Shown here one piece after another: positions 41,701 to 55,700 of a DNA stretch of 64,000 nt. The stretch is taken from NCBI RefSeq assembly GCF_964340395.1, contig NC_135562.1, positions 22,672,173 to 22,736,172 of the forward strand, given 5' to 3'. Below the pieces are notes generated by a model that ran no database searches, had not been told where the DNA came from, and saw only the letters and a program-made list of their open reading frames with translations. Source of the stretch: Glandiceps talaboti. Lineage: Eukaryota > Hemichordata > Enteropneusta > Spengelidae. Within the stretch, counting starts at the first letter, position 1; every line of letters begins with the position of its first letter. A program made the translations under genes and the position numbers.

Positions 41701-44700
41701 ATTGACTGGTATTTGCTGTGTAAGTTTGTGAATATAAATTTGTTAGTACATGTACATAACAAGCTTATCTATATTTATGTGAATACAATACATTTTTGCT
41801 TATGTTTTTGTGAGTACATCTGAGTTTGTTTATGTGAGTACATCTGAGTTTGTATATGTTTATGTGAGTACATCTGAGTTTGTTTATGTGAGTACATCTG
41901 AGTTTGTATTATGTTTATGTGAGTACATCTGAGTTTGTTTATGTGAGTACATCTGAGTTTGTATATGTTTATGTGAGTACATCTGAGTTTGTTTATGTGA
42001 GTACATCCGAGTTTATATTATGTTTATGTGAGTACATCCTTGGAGGAATTATACTGTCAGTATAATTCCTCCAAGGTACATCTGAGTGTGTATTATGTTT
42101 ATGTGAGCACATCTGAGTTTGTATTATGTTTTTGTGAGCACATTTGAGTTTGTGTATGTTTATGTGAGCCCATCTGAGTTTGTATATGTTTATGTGAGTA
42201 CATCTGAGTTTGTATTATGTTTATGTGAGCACATCTGAGTTTGTATATGTTTATGTGAGTACATCTGAGTTTGTATATGTTTATGTGAGTACATCTGAGT
42301 TTGTATATGTTTATGTGAGCACATCTGAGTTTGTGTATGTTTATGTGAGTACATCTGAGTTTGTATATGTTTATGTGAGTACATCTGAGTTTGTATATGT
42401 TTATGTGAGCACATCTGAGTTTGTATATGTTTATGTGAGCACATCTGAGTTTGTGTACGTATGTTTATGTGAGCACATCTGAGTTTGTATGTTTATGTGA
42501 GTACATCTGAGTTTGTATTATGTTTTTGTGAGCACATCTGAGTTTGTGTACGTATGTTTATGTGAGCACATCTGAGTTTGTATATGTTTATGTGAGCACA
42601 TCTGAGTTTGTGTACGTATGTTTATGTGAGCACATCTGAGTTTGTATATGTTTATGTGAGCACATCTGAGTTTGTGTACGTATGTTTATGTGAGCACATC
42701 TGAGTTTGTATGTTTATGTGAGTACATCTGAGTTTGTATTATGTTTTTGTGAGCACATCCGAGTTTGTATTATGTCTATGTGAGCACATGAGTTTGTGTA
42801 TGTTTATGTGAGCACATCTGAGTTTGTGTATGTTTATGTATGTTTATGTATGTTTGTGTATGTTTATGTGAGCACATGAGTTTGTGTATGTTTATGTGAG
42901 CACATCTGAGTTTGTGTATGTTTACGTGAGTACATCTGAGTTTGTATATGTTTATGTATGTTTGTGTATGTTTATGTGAGCACATGAGTTTGTGTATGTT
43001 TATGTGAGCACATGTGAGTTTGTGTATGTTTACGTGAGTACATCTGAGTTTGTATATGTTTATTTGAGCACATCTGAGTTTGTATTATGTTTATTTGAGC
43101 ACATCTGAGTTTGTGTATGTTTACGTGAGCACATCTGAGTTTGTGTATGTTTATGTGAGCACATCTGAGTTTGTGTATGTTTATGTGAGCACATCTGAGT
43201 TTGTATTATGTTTATGTGAGTACATTCAAGTTTGTATTATGTTTATGTGAGCACATTCAAGTTTGTATATTTATGTGAGTACTTCATTACACATGATTGC
43301 TTTTAAACTAAGTACATTATGTATGGTGACTTTGAGAGAGACCTCAGTTTACAGACAGTGCATGACAATACAAATACAAATACTATTACCGGGCCACTGC
43401 AGGAATTAAGACATTCATCATCACAGCTAGCACACTTCTTGCTTGACATTTGGTAATATCTATAAAAAAAAAAAGTGCCAATGGCATTGTAGCACAACTG
43501 TATGGTTTTCAAAAATGTTATCGATTCACGTACTGATCCATGCAAGGTATAGGTGTTCATTTGCTAAATGATTATCCAGTTGTCAATCCAACCCTGTTGC
43601 AATATACATGATCATTTGGTTGTTGCTATGGGCATGGTCTTGTTGCTAGACATATTTGCATACATTTTATGAATGTTTATTCATGTGTCTATAAACCCAT
43701 GTTGTTATCTTTGCAAAATACATCACCAGATGGCTGTTGTTATTGGCAGGGTGGTCTTATTGTTAGACATATTTGCACACATTTTTGAATGTTTATTCAT
43801 GTGTTAATAGTATATAAATCCATGTTGTTATCTTTCCCCCCCCCCCCCCCCACACACACACACACAAACAAGAGGTGGACATAATTTATCCCAGTCTCAA
43901 GCTCCTCCCGGTACCTCTTACTTTCAATATGCTATTAAACTTTATTTCAACCCTATGAAGTTGTTTTTTAAGTGTTGGTGTTGTCTTGTAAAGCTTAGAA
44001 ATTATTGTCTTAAAGTGTCTGAATAGTCTAAAAATGCTCTTTAAGAGTAAAAAAAACAACATGCAGAGCTTCTAGGGGGAGATTCCTTAGGACCCCCCCC
44101 CCCCACACACACAGTTCACAAGAGGTGTACATATCCCAGTCTCAAGCTCTTCCCTGTATCTCTTACTGTCAAGATGCTATTAAACCTTATTTGAAAAATA
44201 TGTCAACCCTACATTTGTATGTATAGTATGTAGTTGCTTTTTACATGTTGGTGTTGTCTTGTAAAGCTTGAAAATTATTGCCTGAAAGGGTCTGAATAGT
44301 CTCAAAATTGTCTATTTAGAGTAAAAAAGCTCCAGGACTTCTAGGGGAGACCCCTTAGGACCCCTCATGAGAGGTGTACATATTGCCTTCTCAAGCTTTC
44401 AAAATTTAAAACAACATTTGCAGAATAGCACGTCCAAAAACATCTCTCCAAATCTCAGTCCCATCAACCAATACTTTTCAAGATACATGTACATGTTCCC
44501 AACCAAAATCCACACTTTTACTTTGCTCAGTGGAATTAAAGATTTTTGATAAAAAAGACAGACTTTTTTGCCTAATTTGCATATCACTGATGGAATCGTC
44601 ATGTCATGAACAAATCTTAATCTACACCCCCTAAGAACGCTCCCAACAAATTTCAGACCAATCTCCCCTGTAGTTTTTTAGTTAAAAATTTTTGATGAAA

Positions 44701-44826
44701 AATGGCAAAATAGTGACACACCTAACATGTGATCATTTTGCCTTGAACAATTTCCCAACTAGACACCAAGGGTAATGTCCCCCCCCCCATACCAAGGCAA
44801 TTGGTCTGGCATTTTTTTAGTGTAAA

Positions 44827-44879
<53 letters not shown>

Positions 44880-47800
44880 TATACACAGATATAAAAGAAA
44901 AGGTCAGCTGAATTTTGCACGTACTTCCACCAATGTGGATATCCAGTGTTGGTTACTAATGCAGCTTTATAGAAGGTGTCATCTTTGTCTAGGGAAGCTT
45001 GTATCAAATCACATGATCAGAAGAGTAACAACGATCGTCCCACATTGGCTCTAACATATCACATGATCAGAAGAGTAAAAACGATCGTCCCACATTGGCT
45101 CTAACATATCACATGATCAGAAGAGTAACAACGATCTTCCCACATTGGCTCTAACATATCACATGATCAGAAGAGTAACAACGATCTTCCCACATTGGCT
45201 CTAACATATCACATGATCAGAAGAGTAACAACGATCTTCCCACATTGGCTCTAACACATCACATGATCAGAAGAGTAACAACGATCTTCCCACATTGGCT
45301 CTAACATATCACATGATCAGAAGAGTAACAACGATCTTCCCACATTGGCTCTAACATATCACATGATCAGAAGAGTAACAACGATCTTCCCACATTGGCT
45401 CTAACATATCACATGATCAGAAGAGTAACAACGATCTTCCCACATTGGCTCTAACATATCACATGATCAGAAGAGTAACAACGATCTTCCCACATTGGCT
45501 CTAACATATCACATGATCAGAAGAGTAACAACGATCTTCCCACATTGGCTCTAACATATCACATGATCAGAAGAGTAACAATGATCTTCCCACATTGGCT
45601 CTAACATATCACATGATCAGAAGAGTAACAACGATCGTCCCACATTGGCTCAAACATATCACATGATCAGAAGAGTAACAACGATCTTCCCACATTGGCT
45701 CTAACATATCACATGATCAGAAGAGTAACAATGATCGTCCCACATTGGCTCTAACCCCTTTTAGACCAGAGTTAAGAACTAATAAGCATTGTAATATCAT
45801 ACGTTCTAATAGGGTACTAACCAATTCATTATTTCCTGAAACACCTTTAACAGATTGGCGGTGTGATATTAATCTTTACAGATATGGTGGGCTATACAGA
45901 ACAACATGGATTGGAAGTTAATGCTGGTTCATTTCCATGCGATCGTACTCGATGTGGTACATGTTGTTTCATTATTAATATTAATCATGTTTCTGGTCCT
46001 AAGAACAGTATGACAGTTACGAGTACATGTAGGTTTACTTGTATCAGTACTAATGTAGTGTAATATTGTATTACATGCAAGAAATGTGGTCAATTCATGG
46101 AACATCTCCGTTTCACCAGACAAAAGAATCATAACTATCCGACCTGTATCGGTGCATTTTATTACTACAACGATCATGGTGTATGAGATATGTCTATTTC
46201 AGGAATATGTAATGTTTCTGATGATGAGGATCGATTTATTAGTTGAAAGAGAAGGAAACCATTTTCCATCTCAGAACGCTGGTACCCCATGGAATTAATA
46301 GATTATTTACATCATTCCTTAATATCTAACTACGCTTATTCTATCTTTCAGGCGTGTTCTATTGGGCTCTTTTTGTGTGCATGACTTTTAGATCTTTCCT
46401 TGTGTATTTTACCATTTAAAAGAACTTGCAGTGTGTCATTCTATTCCATAACACTTAGATATACAGTCAGGTGATAACCTACTATATATCTTGCTTGATA
46501 TCCTTAGAGACTGTTCTACTCCTTACTTTTGCACTCCAATATACACAGCTATACAATGTGCATACATGTATTACAAAGTTAGTATCTACATTGCATAATA
46601 AGGAACAGGTGTACATAATCTACGTACATCCACTTCACACACTTTACATCCACTTCACACACTGTCGACACTGCTATAAATATCATTGCTTTTGAGGAAA
46701 CTAAACAATTATACATCATTTGGATGTGTTGGTAATAACGATCACTGACATCCACATGCACAATCAAGGCTAAAAATGAGTACACCTACCCGTCATTGGG
46801 CTCACAATTTTGGACACACGAATCTTCTCGTTCAAAATGCACACAACTTAAACACTGGTCAGGTCCATGTCCCCAGCATTCTCCATTACTGCACTGTCTA
46901 TCGCATACTGCCCCTTCATTGACTGTGCAAAGTAAAAAATATTTGAAAGATTTGGTATGAACACGGAAGTCATCAATGTTACAATGGTAAAAGATTTGGT
47001 ATGAATACGGAAGTCATCATTGTTACAATGGTAAAAGATTTGGTATGAATACGGAAGTCATCATTGTAACAATGGTAAAAGATTTGGTATGAATACGGAA
47101 GTCATCATTGTTACAATGGTAGAAGATTTGGTATGAATACGGAAGTCATCATTGTTACAATGGTAAAAGATTTGGTATGTACACAGAAGTCATCATTGTT
47201 ACAATGGTAAAAGATTTGGTACAAATAAGCAGGGAAATATTGGTGGGTTATATTGCTTTCAATTTTCATGGAACAAAAAGTTATTTTCTCATGTTCCTGC
47301 AAGCTGAGAGTGTGGGACAGCCAGCCAGTGTGAGAACAAATTGATCTCACACCACAGTTACTGGTACCATAGTACCTCACTGACTATACGAAGTGCAACC
47401 GTAGAAATGCCAACGACAACAAGTTGTCAGTCTAAGCCGTTTTGCTGCTTTATCCCCCGATGACCTCGAAAATGGAATGTAAATTTGATATTTTATGTGC
47501 ATGTACATACTAGTAATTAATTTTAAACATTCATGCAATGGCAATATTATATGGTCATTATGTTTGAAAGTGAACCATCATACATGTCGTGTGCCTCGAG
47601 CTCCAGTAACAATAGAATTTTTGGTCATACTCTGTGTATATATATTGCAACAAATTAACTAAAGTTTACAAATATAAAAAGGGACATGAGAAAAAGAATT
47701 CCACACTCGTTGGGGAATTTTTGTCTCACACGAGCCATCGCCTGTGGCTCTTGTGAGACAAAAATTCCCCAACTCTTGTGAGATATTCCATCTCTGCCTA

Positions 47801-50395
47801 TTGGGGGTGTGATTAGTCACAGTGCAGTGGGATGGAATAGAAAGATCTGGTGTGAATTCATTGCTACAGTGAACAAGGAAGTGATTGTTACAGTGGTAAG
47901 TGATAGAAAGATTCGGTGTGAACAAAGAAGTGATCGTTACAGTGGTAAGTGATTGAAAGATTCGGTGTGAACAAGGAAGTGATTGTTCCAGTGGTAAGTG
48001 ATAGAAAGATTCAGTGTGAACAAGGAAGTGATTGTTACATTGGTAAGTGATAGAAAGATTCGATGTGAACCCAGTATAACAAATAATAAGTTACCTTACA
48101 TACTTATGGTGGTTTTCAGGCAAAGTATTTTGTTCAAAACATTACAGTATAACTATATTTTAGCAAAAACATACTTGTCTGCCTACGTTATGTTTCCATG
48201 GAAACAGCTCTCCTTTTAAGACATTTGTGTTACAATGGACAAGACTTAGCTCACACGCTGGAAGCAAGGAAATTTTCTTTATAAATTTTCTTTTATTATT
48301 CATGTTTTACGTTTAATCCACCTGATTTTTACCATGGCAACTGATTAACTTGTTTTGAATTCCACAAAACAAACTACCCCATGTAGAGTGGGCAATATGC
48401 AAATAAACCTGTGTGATTATTATTAAATCTATAACATTTGTCAGACAAATCTAGGTATTTTACTAAAACAGCATTTTTAAGCCTTACTGTCTGTGTCCAT
48501 GACAACAGATAATCCTATTTTAGCCAATTTGTGTTACAACAGATGTCATAGGTGCCAAAAACAAATACATTTTTTTTACAATTTGTTTTTCACATTTTAT
48601 GTCAAATTTTGGAAAAATAATCTGCATATTAAGGTGATTTTGGTTACCATGGCATCTGATGTTCCTAAAAATGAACTCTGAGTATGAAGAAATACCTCAG
48701 GTAGGATGGTCAATATGCACAAAACTCAAAATTACTGTTATATTGTTTAATTATTATTGTTGTAATGTAAGTCTGTAGATCTAGGTAACATATATACTTA
48801 CCACATATATCTTTCCTTCTGTTTGATCCTACTGAAGCTCTTTGTACTGTCGTGTTTTTTAAAATCCCATCAAACATAGATTTTGAGATGTAGCATAGCA
48901 ATGGATTTTCTTTGATCCAAACATTGCCATGGCTAATCATTTTCAGAGATGTTAGACCCAGTGACTTTAGAGTTGTCGATTGAATAATAAGTGACCGTTT
49001 TCCTCTGTAAGTAATAACAAGTGTCAATACTTCACTAAAAATGATAAATATATACACAAATTCCAAAAGCTGAAATATCTGTTCCAAGAATATCAAAGAC
49101 TATTAAATAGAACAAGCCATCGCAGATGACATAGTCCCCACTGTTTGGACTTCTTGTCTGTGATGATAGGTGCAATCACAAATTGACATGCATGTTTGTA
49201 CATAATAGTACACTGCCCCTACCTACATATCAGGTTGACTGAAATTGATCGGCTCAGACATATCTGCCAAATGACTCCAGACATGAAAAAATCATAACAG
49301 AATGGCTGGCTAGCAGTCATGTTGGATCACATTGTGACACAAGTTGACATTATACATTATAGTACATTGTCTTTGTGTAATGAGTTTTGATGAAATTTGT
49401 TCATGTTCACCCAGTGGTTATATTGGATTGTATCGTCACACAAGTTGATGTGCATATGGAGAATATGGTACAATATATATCCCTTGTACCCAGTTTGAAG
49501 GAAATTGGTTCAGACAAATCGAAATAAAGGCTCTGGACATGTAAAAATGGTAACAAAATGGCTGCCTGGCAGCTATATTGGATCATATCAAGACATACAT
49601 TGACATGCATACATGTATGTCATAGTGTGTTGTCCTTGTACCAAGTTTGATAGAAATTGGTCCAGTCATGTCCAACTAATGGTTCTGGACAAGAACAAAT
49701 CATAAATAAATAGCCACCCATTGGCCATATTGGATCGTATTGCTACATAAATTGACATGTATATGTATGTAATATAACACTGTCCTTATACCAACTTTGA
49801 ATGAGATCTGTTCAGGCATGTCTGCGTAATTGTTTTTGGATATGAAAAAATTATAACAAAATGGCCATCTGACGGCCATATTGGATCATATCACAAAATA
49901 AATTGACATGCATATGTATGGCATAGTGTGTTGTCCTTGTAACAAGTTTGAGAGAAATCGGTCCAGTCATTTCCGAGAAATGGCTCTGGACTCAGGCACG
50001 CACGCACGCACCGACACACAGACGGATGGACTGAGGCCAATCTGTTAGTCTCCCATCTGGCGGGGACCAATAAAGCAACACATGAATTGATCTTGGCAGA
50101 TGGTAAGTAAGTATGGACAGATCCATGTGTACATACTTACATGCATATAGTCTCATAAATAAACACAGACAGACATGTATATATACACAATGTACATACA
50201 TACGGCATACATACATACATACATACATACATACATACATACATACATTCATACATACATACATACATACATACATACGGCATACATACATACATACATA
50301 CATACATACATACATACATACATACATTATACATACATACATACATACATACATACATACGGCATACATACATACATACATACGGCATACATACA

Positions 50396-50429
<34 letters not shown>

Positions 50430-52614
50430 CAATGTACATACATACGGCATACATACATACATACATACATACATACATACATACATACATACATACATAC
50501 GGCATACATACATACATACATACATACATACATACATACATACGTATGTACATACGTACGTACATAATTTTCAACATGAAAATATGTATCTCTTGTTAGA
50601 AATACTTTTGATAGAATAGCTGCTACAAAACTAAGAATTTCAAACCATGCATTCCCAATTGAGTTTGGTCGTTATGAATACACTGAAAGGAATAATAGTT
50701 TCACAGTACAATTCTATGTAACAAGGGAAAATAAATAAATACTTTCACACTATATTTAGTTTACAATTTCGGCTACAAAATTTTGATCACCGTTCTTTAT
50801 TTAAGTACACTTTGTCATCTGCCAGATATTAATACAATGATATACTAGATATCACCATGATACGCTATATATTGCAATGATATACTAGATATTATAATGA
50901 TATACCAGATATTTCAATGATATACATGTACTAGATATTACATTGATATACTAGATATTTCAATGATGTACTAGATGATACAATGATACACTAAATATTA
51001 TAATGATATACTAGATATTTCAAAAACACTAGATATTTCGCTGACACTAGATATTACAATGACGCACTAGATATTTCAATAACACTAGATATTTCACTGA
51101 CACTAGATATTATAATGATATACTAGATATTTCAAAAACACTAGATATTTCGCTGACACTAGATATTACAATGACGCACTAGATATTTCAATAACACTAG
51201 ATATTTAACTGACACTAGATATTTCACTGACACTAGATATTTCAATAACACTACATATTACAATGACGCACTAGATATTTCAATTGTATACTAATATGAC
51301 AATCATGTACTAGATATTACAATAACTAACTAGATATTACAATAACTAACTAGATATTACAATAACTAACTAGATATTACAATGACATACTAGATATTTC
51401 AATGACATACTAGATATTACAATGAATACAAGTTATTACAACGATGTATACTACATATTTTAAAAGCATATTTTATTTCAATTGAACATCAATCCTACAT
51501 TATGTTATGTTGCCAATGTCACTTGTGTAAATACATACATACATACATACATACATGTACATACATACATACATACATACATACATACATACAGGTAAAT
51601 ACTATTACATACATACATACATACATACAGGTACATACATACATACATACATACATACATACATACATACATACATGTACATACATACATACAGTGTACA
51701 TATGTATAATTATGTTATTTGCCAAATACCGTTCTAGAGAGCCGGAGGCGAACAGTTATACTAGAAAAATTACCTCGAGCAGCAAGATGTGGAACAGTAT
51801 TTGGCAAATAACATACTTATACGTCACCTGCGACTATGAATTCATTTTTGAATGTCTAAAAGTTTCATTTTAAAATAAAATCACTTCCGCATTATACTGT
51901 TGAGCGTAGTATCATGCACCTCTCTGATAACTGCAATGCGGTTGTTTACATGTCAGCCTTAACTTTATCGTCCAATCAGAGTGCGCCTTTGCTCAGTAGT
52001 ATGATGTAATGTTTACTATTTGCATATCACTCAGCGATATATTCAAACTTATAACCATCAGAAAAATGAATGCGTCTTTGTTTTGCGTACTGTATTCCAT
52101 TAAATATACATAAATGTTCGTGATATGCTTTGTTGTTCTAGTTAAGCAAAAATTACACCCTCTGTGGTGGTAATTTTCATATCCTTAATAAATTTAGGAA
52201 TTCATGTTTACGATCGCATTGACGACTGTGCGTTTGCCGTCACTGGACTTTCACGGTTGTGTGTGGAATTTTTGACTATTTCCCTGTGAAATGAAAAGTA
52301 CAGTTCAAAGACTTGTTACAAAGTATACAACGGTGATATTTTGTTCGATTGACAACAAATTTGGCATTGGAAATGCTGGTTATAGCTGTATTTCTAGTTG
52401 TCTGCTAGGTTTGTTTACAAGGGGACGTGCAGTGATCACGTCATACAACAAGCAAAAATACGGGTGTTGGTGAAAAATACGCCTGTGTATCTGCAGGGCT
52501 CTCGACCAATCAGAATGCGAGATTGGTGACAGGTGACGTATAAATACATACATACATCTATTTATTCGAACTGTCTCACAAGTTCCACTTGATATGCAAT
52601 TCTTTCTACATACA

Positions 52615-52648
<34 letters not shown>

Positions 52649-52742
52649 CATACATACATCCATACATGTACATACATACATACATACATACATACCTACA
52701 TACATACATACATACATACATACATACATACATACATACATG

Positions 52743-52776
<34 letters not shown>

Positions 52777-55700
52777 CATCCATACATCCATACATGTACA
52801 TACATACATACATACATACATACATACTCAGGTTTACTCATGTCTATTGCATTTTTGAAATCTAGAGGTTTTCTATTTCATAAAATCAACATTTGCAAGT
52901 GTAAGATTTCTCAAAACATGCAAAGTTGTCATGCCTACAATGAGGAAACAAGTACTTACTGATATAATTCACGTCCAGAGATAGTTTCTAAATTCTTGAA
53001 TGCACTCAACTCGTATTGTGTGTTTCCAGAATGTACGACTCTCAGGTATCCCATGATTCCTTTGACTGAATGGAATATATCTAACTCGTTTGGTTTAACT
53101 CCAATAAGTCCCTTTAAGGGATCGCTGTCAACAAGACAAAGATATAGTCAATACAGAGGAAGTCCAAAGTGTCTGTATGACATCTAGTCCTGCTTGCAGA
53201 CAGATTTGTTTCTGAAGCATTCCAATTTAACCAATCTGCAGGCAGGACTGTATGTAAGTTATGACATTATGAGTTGATTGGCCATATGATCACTATGAAA
53301 GACATGTTGGTGATAAAGCTATGTTTGTGAATGTACAATGTACATAATGTACAGAGCTATTGTGAGAGACAACAGATTAACAGAATTCAGAATATCTTAA
53401 ATCTGAACGCATCTACTCTACAGAAAAGAAGTGTTTCAGTTGTTGGCTACCAATAAAAGAATGGAATACAACTTCTGTAAATATGTCATTGGAAGAAAAA
53501 ACAATTACACAATATTACATCTTCAGTAAAGTTATCATATATTGGTGTTCTGAATACCAATTAAAAAATATTCAGTGAAAGAATACCTCCATCAAATTGT
53601 ATTAAAACATACAAACACACACACACTTACATTTGTACATGTACATACATAGTATTACATACATGCATACACACATACATACATACATACATACATACAT
53701 ACATACATACATACATAAATACATACATACATACATACATATTGTACATACATGTACATACATGGTACACACATAAATGCATACATGCACACACACATAC
53801 ATAAATACATACATACGTAAGTACGCACACACATACACACACATACATGTATCATAAATCAGTGAGGTCTATGGTAAACGTGATGCCGAAAGTTTTTTGT
53901 CATCTTTGCTTGAAAGAGTACTTTGCTGATGATGATAATGATACCCAGGGTGAATTTAATATTAATAATACTACTAACCAACAATTGTTTGGCGCCCTCC
54001 CTGTTAAGTCTCATTGGACTCCTTCAGTTGGTCACATTAGTACTGTTGACCATTACATCAATGTTTGCAGGCATGACATCTATTACTATTAAATTTAATA
54101 ACAAGTTCCTTTCACTGTTTCAGTAACATAACTCAAAGGAAGAATGCAATGCTATTTCATATTTAGAAAGCGCGATGATATTATAAAAAATCTACCTACC
54201 CCACCTATTTTAAAATTGAATGTTGAATGTAATCAGAACCACACAATTTTTTTTTCATAGGCCCATCGTCTCAGCTTGTAACTGCCCTAAGGAACACATC
54301 ACGCTTTATTTGGATGCCATTTTACAACCCATTGTTGCATCTCAGGCCATCTACATTAAGGATACAACCATGCACTTAAAGTACTTAATGGGTCGCGACG
54401 TAATTCTTCGAGTGTGGTCATTCATCTTGTTTGTAGACCAGAAGTTGAATGATATCCATCTGTCGGGGTACATGTAAGTCACCAAAGTTTAATATCTGCT
54501 CATCATGGCTGACAGTAACATTGACGTGAAGGGTGGCAATTTCTTTCTCCAGTTCCAGTGGTTGTGTCTGTGTTCCTCTCATTTCCTCAGTAGTAATTCT
54601 TTCTTTTTAAAAGTTCCTTTTCTCTCAATCTTAACTTCTCAAATCCTGCTTCTTCAACTGTGAGCAGCTGGGGGGGGGGGGGGGGAGTTTGAATTTGAAG
54701 CACCATTTTTGTCACCTTGTCATGTTTTGATGTGTACCGCATTCCACTGGAAGCGGAACTACCTTATACCAGAGCATTCTGGGAATGTAAAATGAGCGGC
54801 AAATAAAGTGTTAAATATTCGTTCATCTGATGAAGTTAAATCTTGTCTGAGTCTAGTTTAATCTGAGCTATTATGATGGAATTTTACAGTGGCAACGAGG
54901 ATCAATATCTACAGGTTATGCATGTGAACTTTTCACCATGAATGATTTACATAAGAATGTCGTCTTGACCTTTGACTGGTTGGCCCAACTGAGTCACGTG
55001 TGAAAGCCATCCTTGAAGCCTGTGAGCCACAAAATGCAGCTGAAGTACGTAGCTTCTTACATGTAGGATTGGTCAACTTTAGTTGTTGATTCATACCACA
55101 TTGTACGACGATCTGCGAACCATTGTCTGAGCTCAGATGCAAAGGTGTGAAATTTGAATTTGGACAGAGACAATGCAATGCATTCAATGAATTGAAGCAA
55201 TGAATAGCTGATGCCACAACACTAGCGTACGTTAACAAGTCAGCCCGTACCAAAGTTCTTGCAGGAACAATCAGATGGTAGTCTGAGACCAGTGTGTTAT
55301 GTCAGCAGATTGGTTACCGATGTGGAACGATGATCGATGCTCGCAGACATGCAGAAAAGGAGGCACTTGCTTTGGTCTGGAGTTGTGAGAAATTTCATGC
55401 ATACATATATGGTGTAAAGTTCGATTTACTTACTGATCACAAGCCATTAGAGGTGATCTATAGGAGTCGTTCAAAGCCTAGTGCTAGAATTGAAAGATGG
55501 GTTCTGCGCATGCAACCGTATGACTTCAATGTGATACACATACCTTGCAAGCAGATAATAGCACTGAGATCCATTATCACGACTTCTGAAACCTGGTGGT
55601 AAATTAGAACGCCATGACCATGGTGCTGATGACTACGTGAGATTTGTAGCAGTACACGCAACACCACAAGCCTTGACCATGGTGCTGATGACTACGTGAG

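Noticed and set aside
44880-45010. An additional receptor exon on - near 44.9 kb
   Set aside because: The - strand frame is antisense to Penelope-like coding sequence that is repeated at 59220-59340; the receptor phases close without it.
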